Shown piece after piece: positions 36,742-49,300 of a stretch of DNA of 64,000 nt. The position numbers were made by a program, and so were the translations under genes. The notes under the pieces were generated by a model. It had not been told where the DNA came from. It worked only from the letters and a program-made list of their open reading frames with translations, and made no database searches. Each line of letters opens with the position of its first letter. Within the stretch, counting starts at the first letter, position 1. Source of the stretch: Ptiloglossa arizonensis (lineage: Eukaryota; Arthropoda; Insecta; Hymenoptera; Colletidae); contig NC_135053.1 of the NCBI RefSeq assembly GCF_051014685.1, forward strand, positions 3,534,001-3,598,000, in the 5' to 3' direction.

Positions 36742-38325
36742 CAAATTTTTGCAGTTCTGATGCTCGAAAAGAATAACTAGAACGGCCTAGGGGAAAACTA
36801 CTCATACCGTTGTAATCGGGCGAGTTTCTACTTTCAGATGCAACAGACATTTTGCGGATTGGTCAATCCGTTCGCGAGATATGGCAGTTTGGAGGTAAGA
36901 AACGCTTGAGAAACTCCAAATTTTCGCAGTTCTGATGCTCGAAACGAATAACTGGAACGGCCTAGGGGAAAACTACTCATACCGTTGTAATCGGGCGAGT
37001 TTCTACTTTCAGATGCAACAGAAATTTTGCGGATTGGTCAATCCGTTCGCGAGATATGGCAGTTTGGAGGTAAGAAACGCTTGAGAAACTCCAAATTTTC
37101 GCAGTTCTGATGCTCGAAACGAATAACTAGAACGGCCTAGGGGAAAAGTACGCATACCTTTGTAATCGGGCGAGATTCTACTTTCAGATGCAACAGAAAT
37201 TTTGCGGATTGGTCAATCCGTTCGCGAGATATTGCAGTTTGGAGGTAAGAAACGCTTGAGAAACTCCAAATTTTCGCAGTTCAGATGCTCGAAAAGAATA
37301 ACTAGAACGGCCTAGGGGAAAACTACTCATACCGTTGTAATCGGGCGAGTTTCTACTTTCAGATGCAACAGACATTTTGCGGATTGGTCAATCCGTTCGC
37401 GAGATATGGCAGTTTGGAGGTAAGAAACGCTTGAGAAACTCCAAATTTTCGCAGTTCTGATGCTCGAAACGAATAACTAGAACGCCCTAGGGGAAAAGTG
37501 CGCATACCTTTGTAATCGGGCGAGTTTCTACTTTCAGATGCAACAGAAATTTTGCGGATTCGTCAATCCGTTCGCGAGATATGGCAGTTTGGAGGTAAGA
37601 AACGCTTGAGAAACTCAAAGTTTTCGCAGTTCTGATGCTCGAAACGAATAACTAGAACGCCCTTGGGGAAAAGTGCGCATACCTTTGTAATCGGGCGAGT
37701 TTCTACTTTCAGATGCAACAGAAATTTTGCGGATTCGTCAATCCGTTCGCGAGATATGGCAGTTTGGAGGTAAGGAACGCTTGAGAAACTCAAAATTTTC
37801 GCAGTTCTGATGCTCGAAACGAATAACTAGAACGCCCTAGGGGAAAAGTGCGCATACCTTTGTAATCGGGCGAGTTTCTACTTTCAGATGCAACAGAAAT
37901 TTTGCGGATTCGTCAATCCGTTCGCGAGATATGGCAGTTTTGATGTAAGAAACGCTTGAGAAGCTCAAAATTTTTGCAGTTCCGATGCTCGAAAAGAATA
38001 ACTGGAACGGCCTAGGGGAAAACTACTCATACCGTTGTAATCGGGCGAGTTTCTACTTTCAGATGCAACAGAAATTTTGCGGATTGGTCAATCCGTTCGC
38101 GAGATATGGCAGTTTTGATGTAAGAAACGCTTGAGAAACTCAAAATTTTCGCAGTTCTGATGCTCGAAACGAATAACTAGAACGGCCTAGGCGAAAACTA
38201 CTCACACCGTTGTAATCGGGCGAGTTTCTACTTTCAGATGCAACAGAAATTTTGCGGATTGGTCAAACCGTTCGCGAGATATGGCAGTTTGGAGGTAAGA
38301 AACGCTTGAGAAACTCAAAATTTTC

Positions 38326-38850
38326 GCAGTTCTGATGCTCGAAACGAATAACTAGAACGGCCTAGGGGAAAAGTACGCATACCTTTGTAATCGGGCGAGT
38401 TTCTACTTTCAGATGCAACAGAAATTTTGAGGATTGGTCAATCCGTTCGCGAGATATGGCAGTTTGGAGGTAAGAAACGCTTGAGAAACTCAAAATTTTC
38501 ACAGTTCTGATGCTCGAAACGAATAACTAGAACGCCCTAGGGGAAAAGTGCGCATACCTTTGTAATCGGGCGAGTTTCTACTTTCAGATGCAACAGAAAT
38601 TTTGCGGATTAGTCAATCCGTTCGCGAGATATGGCAGTTTTGATGTATGAAACGCTTGAGAAACTCAAAATTTTTGCAGTTCTGATGCTCGAAAAGAATA
38701 AGTAGAACGGCCTAGGGGAAAACTACTCATACCGTTGTAATCGGGCGAGTTTCTACTTGTAAATGCAACAGAAATTTTGCGGATTTGTCAATCCGTTCGC
38801 GAGATATGGCAGTTTGGTTGTAAGAAACACTTGGGAAACTCCAAATTTTC
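38326..38850. repeat. Three-unit module a-b-c, 525 bp (type example)
   Basis: Unit a (38326-38500) has CGGCCTAGG, AAAAGTACGCAT and TTTTGAGGATTGGTC. Unit b (38501-38675) starts ACAGTTCTG and has CGCCCTAGG, AAAAGTGCGCAT, GATTAGTC and GTTTTGATGTA. Unit c (38676-38850) has a T-rich TTTTTGCAG start, CGAAAAGAATAA and AAAACTACTCATACCG. The same order recurs, for example from about 4.0 kb, 7.2 kb, 22.6 kb, 23.1 kb, 26.1 kb, 34.3 kb, 35.9 kb, 39.2 kb, 39.7 kb and 40.4 kb. It looks like a basic higher-order building block of the array, with other unit classes inserted between modules. Confidence 0.85.
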
Positions 38851-39200
38851 GCAGTTCTGATACTCGAAACGAATAACTAGAACGGCCTAGGGGAAAAGTA
38901 CGCATACCGTTGTAATCGGGCGAGTTTCTACTTTCAGATGCAACAGAAATTTTGCGGTTTGGTCAATCCGTTCGCGAGATATGGCAGTTTGGAGGTAAGA
39001 AACGCTTGAGAAACTCAAAATTTTCGCAGTTCTGAAGCTCGAAACGAATAACTAGAACGGCCTAGGGGAAAAGTACGCATACCTTTGTAATCGGGCGAGT
39101 TTCTACTTTCAGATGCAACAGAAATTTTGCGGATTGGTCAAACCGTTCGCGAGATATGGCAGTTTGGAGGTAAGAAACGCTTGAGAAACTCAAAATTTTC

Positions 39201-40900
39201 GCAGTTCTGATGCTCGAAACGAATAACTAGAACGGCCTAGGGGAAAAGTACGCATACCTTTGTAATCGGGCGAGTTTCTACTTTCAGATGCAACAGAAAT
39301 TTTGAGGATTGGTCAATCCGTTCGCGAGATATGGCAGTTTGGAGGTAAGAAACGCTTGAGAAACTCAAAATTTTCACAGTTCTGATGCTCGAAACGAATA
39401 ACTAGAACGCCCTAGGGGAAAAGTGCGCATACCTTTGTAATCGGGCGAGTTTCTACTTTCAGATGCAACAGAAATTTTGCGGATTAGTCAATCCGTTCGC
39501 GAGATATGGCAGTTTTGATGTAGAAACGCTTGAGAAACTCAAAATTTTTGCAGTTCTGATGCTCGAAACGAATAACTAGAACGCCCTAGGGGAAAACTAC
39601 TCACACCGTTGTAATCGGGCGAGTTTCTACTTTCAGATGCAACAGAAATTTTGCGGATTGGTCAAAGCGTTCGCGAGATATGGCAGTTTGGAGGTAAGAA
39701 ACGCTTGAGAAACTCAAAATTTTCGCAGTTCTGATGCTCGAAACGAATAACTAGAACGGCCTAGGGGAAAAGTACGCATACCTTTGTAATCGGGCGAGTT
39801 TCTACTTTCAGATGCAACAGAAATTTTGAGGATTGGTCAATCCGTTCGCGAGATATGGCAGTTTGGAGGTAAGAAACGCTTGAGAAACTCAAAATTTTCA
39901 CAGTTCTGATGCTCGAAACGAATAACTAGAACGCCCTAGGGGAAAAGTGCGCATACCTTTGTAATCGGGCGAGTTTCTACTTTCAGATGCAACAGAAATT
40001 TTGCGGATTAGTCAATCCGTTCGCGAGATATGGCAGTTTTGATGTAGAAACGCTTGAGAAACTCAAAATTTTTGCAGTTCTGATGCTCGAAAAGAATAAC
40101 TAGAACGGCCTAGGGGAAAACTACTCATACCGTTGTAATCGGGCGAGTTTCTACTTGTAGATGCAACAGAAATTTTGCGGATTTGTCAATCCGTTCGCGA
40201 GATATGGCAGTTTGGTGGTAAGAAACACTTGGGAAACTCCAAATTTTCGCAGTTCTGATACTCGAAACGAATAACTAGAACGGCCTAGGGGAAAAGTACG
40301 CATACCGTTGTAATCGGGCGAGTTTCTACTTTCAGATGCAACAGAAATTTTGCGGTTTGGTCAATCCGTTCGCGAGATATGGCAGTTTGGAGGTAAGAAA
40401 CGCTTGAGAAACTCAAAATTTTCGCAGTTCTGAAGCTCGAAACGAATAACTAGAACGGCCTAGGGGAAAAGTACGCATACCTTTGTAATCGGGCGAGTTT
40501 CTGCTTTCAGATGCAACAGAAATTTTGAGGATTGGTCAATACGTTCGCGAGATATGGCAGTTTGGAGGTAAGAAACGCTCGAGAAACTCAAAATTTTCAC
40601 AGTTCTGATGCTCGAAACGAATAACTAGAACGCCCTAGGGGAAAAGTGCGCATACCTTTGTAATCGGGCGAGTTTCTACTTTCAGATGCAACAGAAATTT
40701 TGCGGATTAGTCAATCCGTTCGCGAGATATGGCAGTTTTGATGTAAGAAACGCTTGAGAAACTCCAAATTTTTGCAGTTCTGATGCTCGAAGAGAATAAC
40801 TAGAACGGCCTAGGGGAAAACTACTCATACCGTTGTAATCGGGCGAGTTTCTACTTTCAGATGCAACAGAAATTTTGCGGATTGGTCAATCCGTTCGCGA
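39201..40900. repeat. Consecutive a-b-c modules with a shared one-base deletion
   Basis: Modules start at 39201, 39725 and 40424. The b units of the first two both read GATGTAGAAACG instead of GATGTAAGAAACG (39517 and 40041), a shared one-base loss showing that one was copied from the other with spacing 524. A TCTACTTGTA unit at 38752 and 40150 (eight units apart, 1398 bp) also occurs at 24931 and 25631, linking this region with the four-unit duplication there. Confidence 0.85.
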
Positions 40901-43664
40901 GATATGGCAGTTTGGAGGTAAGAAACGCTTGAGAAACTCCAAATTTTCGCAGTTCTGATGCTCGAAACGAATAACTAGAACGGCCTAGGGGAAAACTACT
41001 CATACGGTTGTAATCGGGCGAGTTTCTACTTTCAGATGCAACAGAAATTTTGCGGATTGGTCAATCCGTGCGCGATATATGGCAGTTTGGAAGTAAGAAA
41101 CGCTTGAGAAACTCAAAATTTTCGCAGTTCTGATGCTCGAAACGAATAACTAGAACGGCCTAAGGGAAAAGTACGCAAACCTTTGTAATCGGGCGAGTTT
41201 CTACTTTCAGATGCAACAGAAATTTTGCGGATTGGTCAATCCGTTCGCGAGATATGGCAGATTCGAAGTAAGAAACGCTTGAGAAACTCAAAATTTTCGC
41301 AGTTCTGATGCTCGAAACGAATAACTAGAAGGGCCTAGGGGAAAAGTACGCATACCTTTGTAATCGGGCGAGTTTCTACTTTCAGATGCAACAGAAATTT
41401 TGAGGATTGGTCAATCCGTTCGCAAGATATGGCAGTTTTGAGGTAAGAAACGCTTGAGAAACTCAAAATTTTCGCAGTTCTGATGCTCGAAACGAATAAC
41501 TAGAAGGGCCTAGGGGAAAAGTACGCATACCTTTGTAATCGGGCGAGCTTTTACTTTCAGATGCAACAGAAATTTTGCGGATTGGTCAATCCGTTCGCGA
41601 GATATGGCAGTTTGGAGGTAAGAAACGCTTGGGAAACTCCAAATTTTCGCAGTTCTGATGCTCGAAACGAATAACTAGAACGGCCTAGGGGAAAAGTACG
41701 CATACCGTTGTAATCGGGCGAGTTTCTACTTTCAGATGCAACAGAAATTTTGCGGATTGGTCAATCCGTTCGCGAGATATGGCAGATTCGAAGTAAGAAA
41801 CGCTTGAGAGACTCAAAATTTTCGCAGTTCTGATGCTCGAAAAGAATAACTAGAACGGCCTAGGGGAAAGCTACTCATACCGTTGTAATAGGGTGAGGTT
41901 CTACTTTCAGGTGCAATAGAAATTTTACGGATTGGTCAATCCGTTCGCGAGATATGGCAGTTTGGAGGTAAGAAACGCTCGAGGAACTCAAAATTTTCGC
42001 AGTTCTGATGCTCGAAGAGAATAACTAGAACGGCCTAGGGGAAAACTACTCATACCGTTGTAATCGGGCGAGTTTCTACTTTCAGATGCAACAGAAATTT
42101 TGCGGATTAGTCAAACCGTTCGCGAGATATGGCAGTTTGGGTGTAAGAAACGCTTGAGAAACTCAAAATTTTCACACTTCTGATGCTCGAATCGAATAAC
42201 TAGAACGCCCTAGGGGAAAAGTGCGCATACCTTTGTATTCGGGCGAGTTTCCACTTTCAGATGCAACAGAAATTTTGCGGATTGTTCAATCCGTTCGCGA
42301 GATATGGCAGTTTGGAGGTAAGAAACGCTTGAGAAACTCAAAATTTTCGCAGTTCTGATACTCGAAACGAATAACTAGAACGCCCTAGGGGAAAAGTGCG
42401 CATACCTTTGTAATCGGGCGAGTTTCTACTTTCAGATGCAACAGAAATTTTGCGGATTCGTCAATCCGTTCGCGAGATATGGCAGTTTGGAGGTAAGAAA
42501 CGCTTGAGAAACTCAAAATTTTCGCAGTTCTGATACTCGAAACGAATAACTAGAACGCCCTAGGGGAAAAGTGCGCATACCTTTGTAATCGGGCGAGTTT
42601 CTACTTTCAGATGCAACAGAAATTTTGAGGATTGGTCAATCCGTTCGCGAGATATGGCAGTTTGGAGGTAAGAAACGCTTGAGAAACTCAAAATTTTCAC
42701 TGTTCTGATGCTCGAAACGAATAACTAGAACGCCCTAGGGGAAAAGTGCGCATACCTTTGTAATCGGGCGAGTTTCTACTTTCAGATGCAACAGAAATTT
42801 TGCGGATTAGTCAATCCGTTCGCGAGATATGGCAGTTTTGATGTAAGAAACGCTTGAGAAACTCCAAATTTTTGCAGTTCTGATGCTCGAAAGGAATAAC
42901 TAGAACGGCCTAGGGGAAAACTACTCATACCGTTGTAATCGGGCGAGTTTCTACTTTCAGATGCAACAGAAATTTTGCGGATTGGTCAATCCGTTCGCGA
43001 GATATGGCAGTTTGGAGGTAAGAAACGCTTGAGAAACTCCAAATTTTCGCAGTTCTGATGCTCGAAACGAATAACTAGAACGCCCTAGGGGAAAAGTGCG
43101 CATACCTTTGTAATCGGGCGAGTTTCTACTTTCAGATGCAATAGAAATTTTGCGGATTCGTCAATCCGTTCGCGAGATATGGCAGTTTGGAGGAAAGAAA
43201 CGCTTGAGAAACTCAAAATTTTCGCAGTTCTGATGCTCGAAACGAATAACTAGAACGCCCTAGGGGAAAAGTGCGCATACCTTTGTAATCGGGCGAGTTT
43301 CTACTTTCAGATGCAACAGAAATTTTGCGGATTCGTCAATCCGTTCGCGAGATATGGCAGTTTGGAGGTAAGAAACGCTTGAGAAACTCAAAATTTTCGC
43401 AGTTCTGATGCTCGAAACGAATAACTAGAACGCCCTAGGGGAAAACTACTCATAACGTTGTAATCGGGCGAGTTTCTACTTTCAGATGCAACAGAAATTT
43501 TGAGGATTGGTCAATCCGTTCGCGATATATGGCAGTTTGGAGGTAAGAAACGCTAGAGAAACTCAAAATTTTCGCAGTTCTGATGCTCGAAACGAATAAC
43601 TAGAACGGCCTAAGGGAAAAGTACGCAACCCTTTGTAATCGGGCGAGTTTCTACTTTCAGATGC

Positions 43665-45588
43665 AACAGAAATTTTGCGGATTGGTCAATCCGTTCGCGA
43701 GATATGGCAGTTTGGAGGTAAGAAACGCTTGAGAAACTCCAAATTTTCGCAGTTCTGATGCTCGAAACGAATAACTAGAACGGCTTAGGGGAAAAGTGCG
43801 CATACCGTTGTAATCGGGCGAGTTTCTACTTTCAGATGCAACAGAAATTTTGCGGATTCGTCAATCCGTTCGCGAGATATGGCAGTTTTGAGGTAAGAAA
43901 CGCTTGAGAAACTCAAAATTTTCGCAGTTCTGGTGCTCGAAACGAATAACTAGAAGGGCCTAGGGGAAAAGTACGCATACCTTTGTAATCGGGCGAGCTT
44001 TTACTTTCAGATGCAACAGAAATTTTGCGGATTGGTCAATCCGTTCGCGAGATATGGCAGTTTGGAGGTAAGAAACGCTTGGGAAACTCCAAATTTTCGC
44101 AGTTCTGATGCTCGAAACGAATAACTAGAACGGCCTAGGGGAAAAGTACGCATAGCGTTGTAATCGGGCGAGTTTCTACTTTCAGATGCAACAGAAATTT
44201 TGCGGATTGGTCAATCCGTTCGCGAGATATGGCAGATTCGAAGTAAGAAACGCTTGAGAGACTCAAAATTTTCGCAGCTCTGATGCTCGAAAAGAATAAC
44301 TAGAACGGCCTAGGGGAAAGCTACTCATACCGTTGTAATAGGGTGAGTTTCTACTTTCAGGTGCAATAGAAATTTTGCGGATTGGTCAATCCGTTCGCGA
44401 GATATGGCAGTTTGGAGGTAAGAAACGCTCGAGGAACTCAAAATTTTCGCAGTTCTGATGCTCGAAAGAATAACTAGGACGGCCTAGGGGAAAGCTACTC
44501 ATACCGTTGCAATCGGGCGAGCTTCTACTTTCAGATGCAACATAAATTTTGCGGATTGGTCAATCCGTTCGCGAGATATGCCAGTTTTGAGGTAATAAAC
44601 GCTTGTGAAACCCAAAATTTTCGCAGTTCTGATGCTCGAAGAGAATAACTAGAACGGCCTAGGGGAAAACTACTCATACCGTTGTAATCGGGCGAGTTTC
44701 TACTTTCAGATGCAACAGAAATTTTGCGGATTGGTCAATCCGTTCGCGAGATATGGCAGTTTGGGGGTAAGAAACGCTTGAGAAACTCAAAATTTTCACA
44801 CTTCTGATGCTCGAATCGAATAACTAGAACGCCCTAGGGGAAAAGTGCGCATACCTTTGTAATCGGGCGAGTTTCCACTTTCAGATGCAACAGAAATTTT
44901 GCGGATTGTTCAATCCGTTCGCGAGATATGGCAGTTTGGAGGTAAGAAACGCTTGAGAAACTCAAAATTTTCGCAGTTCTGATACTCGAAACGAATAACT
45001 AGAACGCCCTAGGGGAAAAGTGCGCATACCTTTGTAATCGGGCGAGTTTCTACTTTCAGATGCAACAGAAATTTTGCGGATTCGTCAATCCGTTCGCGAG
45101 ATATGGCAGTTTGGAGGTAAGAAACGCTTGAGAAACTCAAAATTTTCGCAGTTCTGATGCTCGAAACGAATAACTAGAACGCCCTAGGGGAAAAGTGCGC
45201 ATACCTTTGTAATCGGGCGAGTTTCTACTTTCAGATGCAACAGAAATTTTGCGGATTCGTCAATCCGTTCGCGAGATATGGCAGTTTGGAGGTAAGAAAC
45301 GCTTGAGAAACTCAAAATTTTCGCAGTTCTGATGCTCGAAACGAATAACTAGAACGCCCTAGGGGAAAAGTGCGCATACCTTTGTAATCGGGCGAGTGTC
45401 TACTTTCAGATGCAACAAAAATTTTGCGTATTCGTCAATCCGTTCGCGAGATATGGCAGTTTTGATGTAAGAAACGCTTGAGAAACTCAAAATTTTTGCA
45501 GTTTTGATGCTCGAAAAGAATAACTGGAACGGCCTAGGGGAAAACTACTCATACCGTTGTAATCGGGCGAGTTTCTACTTTCAGATGC
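43665..45588. repeat. 11-unit higher-order block, copy 1 (1924 bp)
   Basis: First of two adjacent copies at offset 1924 bp (11 units minus the one-base deletion at 44467). Rare marks in order are CGGCTTAGG (43781), AGAAGGGCC, GAGCTTTTAC, CATAGCGTTG, GCAGATTCGAAG, GCAGCTCTGATG, TAATAGGGTGAG, ATATGCCAG with GGTAATAAACG, CACACTTCTG, GATTGTTC, three TTCGTC units and GGCGAGTGTC (45391). Confidence 0.92.
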
Positions 45589-47512
45589 CACAGAAATTTT
45601 GCGGATTGGTCAATCCGTTCGCGAGATATGGCAGTTTGGAGGTAAGAAACGCTTGAGAAACTCCAAATTTTCGCAGTTCTGATGCTCGAAACGAATAACT
45701 AGAACGGCTTAGGGGAAAAGTGCGCATACCGTTGTAATCGGGCGAGTTTCTACTTTCAGATGCAACAGAAATTTTGCGGATTGGTCAATCCGTTCGCGAG
45801 ATATGGCAGTTTTGAGGTAAGAAACGCTTGAGAAACTCAAAATTTTCGCAGTTCTGATGCTCGAAACGAATAACTAGAAGGGCCTAGGGGAAAAGTACGC
45901 ATACCTTTGTAATCGGGCGAGCTTTTACTTTCAGATGCAACAGAAATTTTGCGGATTGGTCAATCCGTTCGCGAGATATGGCAGTTTGGAGGTAAGAAAC
46001 GCTTGGGAAACTCCAAATTTTCGCAGTTCTGATGCTCGAAACGAATAACTAGAACGGCCTAGGGGAAAAGTACGCATAGCGTTGTAATCGGGCGAGTTTC
46101 TACTTTCAGATGCAACAGAAATTTTGCGGATTGGTCAATCCGTTCGCGAGATATGGCAGATTCGAAGTAAGAAACGCTTGAGAGACTCAAAATTTTCGCA
46201 GCTCTGATGCTCGAAAAGAATAACTAGAACGGCCTAGGGGAAAGCTACTCATACCGTTGTAATAGGGTGAGTTTCTACTTTCAGGTGCAATAGAAATTTT
46301 GCGGATTGGTCAATCCGTTCGCGAGATATGGCAGTTTGGAGGTAAGAAACGCTCGAGGAACTCAAAATTTTCGCAGTTCTAATGCTCGAAAGAATAAGTA
46401 GGACGGCCTAGGGGAAAGCTACTCATACCGTTGCAATCGGGCGAGCTTCTACTTTCAGATGCAACATAAATTTTGCGGATTGGTCAATCCGTTCGCGAGA
46501 TATGCCAGTTTTGAGGTAATAAACTCTTGTGAAACCCAAAATTTTCGCAGTTCTGATGCTCGAAGAGAATAACTAGAACGGCCTAGGGGAAAACTACTCA
46601 TACCGTTGTAATCGGGCGAGTTTCTACTTTCAGATGCAACAGAAATTTTGCGGATTGGTCAATCCGTTCGCGAGATATGGCAGTTTGGGGGTAAGAAACG
46701 CTTGAGAAACTCAAAATTTTCACACTTCTGATGCTCGAATCGAATAACTAGAACGCCCTAGGGGAAAAGTGCGCATACCTTTGTAATCGGGCGAGTTTCC
46801 ACTTTCAGATGCAACAGAAATTTTGCGGATTGTTCAATCCGTTCGCGAGATATGGCAGTTTGGAGGTAAGAAACGCTTGAGAAACTCAAAATTTTCGCAG
46901 TTCTGATACTCGAAACGAATAACTAGAACGCCCTAGGGGAAAAGTGCGCATACCTTTGTAATCGGGTGAGTTTCTACTTTCAGATGCAACAGAAATTTTG
47001 CGGATTCGTCAATCCGTTCGCGAGATATGGCAGTTTGGAGGTAAGAAACGCTTGAGAAACTCAAAATTTTCGCAGTTCTGATGCTCGAAACGAATAACTA
47101 GAACGCCCTAGGGGAAAAGTGCGCATACCTTTGTAATCGGACGAGTTTCTACTTTCAGATGCAACAGAAATTTTGCGGATTCGTCAATCCGTTCGCGAGA
47201 TATGGCAGTTTGGAGGTAAGAAACGCTTGAGAAACTCAAAATTTTCGCAGTTCTGATGCTCGAAACGAATAACTAGAACGCCCTAGGGGAAAAGTGCGCA
47301 TACCTTTGTAATCGGGCGAGTGTCTACTTTCAGATGCAACAAAAATTTTGCGTATTCGTCAATCCGTTCGCGAGATATGGCAGTTTTGATGTAAGAAACG
47401 CTTGAGAAACTCAAAATTTTTGCAGTTTTGATGCTCGAAAAGAATAACTGGAACGGCCTAGGGGAAAACTACTCATACCGTTGTAATCGGGCGAGTTTCT
47501 ACTTTCAGATGC
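45589..47512. repeat. 11-unit higher-order block, copy 2 (1924 bp)
   Basis: Tandem copy of 43665-45588 with only a handful of single-base differences seen by eye, such as GATTGGTC against GATTCGTC near 45782, TCTAATGCTC near 46380, AATAAGTAGG near 46395 and AAACTCTTG near 46523. CGGCTTAGG is at 45705 and GGCGAGTGTC at 47315. Confidence 0.92.
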
Positions 47513-48737
47513 CACAGAAATTTTGCGGATTGGTCAATCCGTTCGCGAGATATGGCAGTTTGGATGTAAGAAACGCTTGAGAAACTCCAAATTTTCGCAG
47601 TTCTGATGCTCGAAACGAATAACTAGAACGGCTTAGGGGAAAAGTGCGCATACCGTTGTAATCGGGCGAGTTTCTACTTTCAGATGCAACAGAAATTTTG
47701 CGGATTGGTCAATCCGTTCGCGAGATATGGCAGTTTTGAGGTAAGAAACGCTTGAGAAACTCAAAATTTTCGCAGTTCTGATGCTCGAAACGAATAACTA
47801 GAAGGGCCTAGGGGAAAAGTACGCATACCTTTGTAATCGGGCGAGCTTTTACTTTCAGATGCAACAGAAATTTTGCGGATTGGTCAATCCGTTCGCGAGA
47901 TATGGCAGTTTGGAGGTAAGAAACGCTTGAGAAACTCAAAATTTTCATACTTCTGATGCTCGAATCGAATAACTAGAACGCCCTAGGGGAAAAGTGCGCA
48001 TACCTTTGTAATCGGGCGAGTTTCCACTTTCAGATGCAACAGAAATTTTGCGGATTGTTCAATCCGTTCGCGAGATATGGCAGTTTGGAGGTAAGAAACG
48101 CTTGAGAAACTCAAAATTTTCGCAGTTCTGATACTCGAAACGAATAACTAGAACGCCCTAGGGGAAAAGTGCGCATACCTTTGTAATCGGGCGAGTTTCT
48201 ACTTTCAGATGCAACAGAAATTTTGCGGATTCGTCAATCCGTTCGCGAGATATGGCAGTTTGGAGGTAAGAAACGCTTGAGAAACTCAAAATTTTCGCAG
48301 TTCTGATGCTCGAAACGAATAACTAGAACGCCCTAGGGGAAAAGTGCGCATACCTTTGTAATCGGGCGAGTTTCTACTTTCAGATGCAACAGAAATTTTG
48401 CGGATTCGTCAATCCGTTCGCGAGATATGGCAGTTTGGAGGTAAGAAACGCTTGAGAAACTCAAAATTTTCGCAGTTCTGATGCTCGAAACGAATAACTA
48501 GAACGCCCTAGGGGAAAAGTGCGCATACCTTTGTAATCGGGCGAGTGTCTACTTTCAGATGCAACAGAAATTTTGCGGATTCGTCAATCCGTTCGCGAGA
48601 TATGGCAGTTTTGATGTAAGAAACGCTTGAGAAACTCAAAATTTTTGCAGTTTTGATGCTCGAAAAGAATAACTGGAACGGCCTAGGGGAAAACTACTCA
48701 TACCGTTGTAATCGGGCGAGTTTCTACTTTCAGATGC
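47513..48737. repeat. 11-unit block, copy 3 with four units missing
   Basis: It starts like copies 1 and 2 (CGGCTTAGG at 47629, AGAAGGGCC, GAGCTTTTAC), then near 47935 jumps straight to the CACACTTCTG-type unit, here CATACTTCTG at 47946. From there the offset to copy 2 is 1225 and not 1924, so 699 bp are absent: four units including the 174-bp one. The end (GAGTGTCT at 48543, GATGCCACAG at 48733) is as in copy 2. Confidence 0.88.
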
Positions 48738-48829
48738 CACAGAAATTTTGCGGATTGGTCAATCCGTTCGCGAGATATGGCAGTTTGGAGGTAAGAAACG
48801 CTTGAGAAACTCCAAATTTTCGCAGTTCT

Positions 48830-49300
48830 GATGCTCGAAACGAATAACTAGAACGGCCTAGGGGAAAAGTACGCATACCTATGTAATCGGGCTAGTTTCT
48901 ACTTTCAGATGCAACAGAAATTTTGAGGATTGGTCAATCCGTTCGCGAGATATGGCAGTTTGGAGGTAAGAAACGCTTGAGAAACTCAAAATTTTCACAG
49001 TTCTGATGCTCGAAACGGATAACTAGAACGCCCTAGGGGAAAAGTGCGCATACCTTTGTAATCGGGCGAGTTTCTACTTTCAGATGCAACAGAAATTTTG
49101 CGGATTGCTCAATCCGTTCGCGAGATATGGCAGTTTGGAGGTAAGAAACGCTTGAGAAACTCCAAATTTTCGCAGTTCTGATGCTCGAAACGAATAACCA
49201 GAACGGCCTAGGGGAAAAGTACGCATACATTTTTAATCGGGCGAGTTTCTACTTTCAGATGCAACAGAAATTTTGCGGATTGGTCAATCCGTTCGCGAGA
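48830..49300. repeat. Block repeated 27 units downstream at 53552
   Basis: Offset 4722 bp to 53552-54022. Shared rare marks are ACCTATGTAATCGG, CGAAACGGATAAC (49011 and 53733), GATTGCTC, ATAACCAGAACGG and CATACATTTTTAATCGG (49225 and 53947). Downstream, the CTCGAGGAACTC unit with TTTTCGCATTTCTG (49324 and 54221) is one further unit apart, so one extra unit sits near 54030-54200. The CATACATTTTTAATCGG mark also occurs at 51671. Confidence 0.82.
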
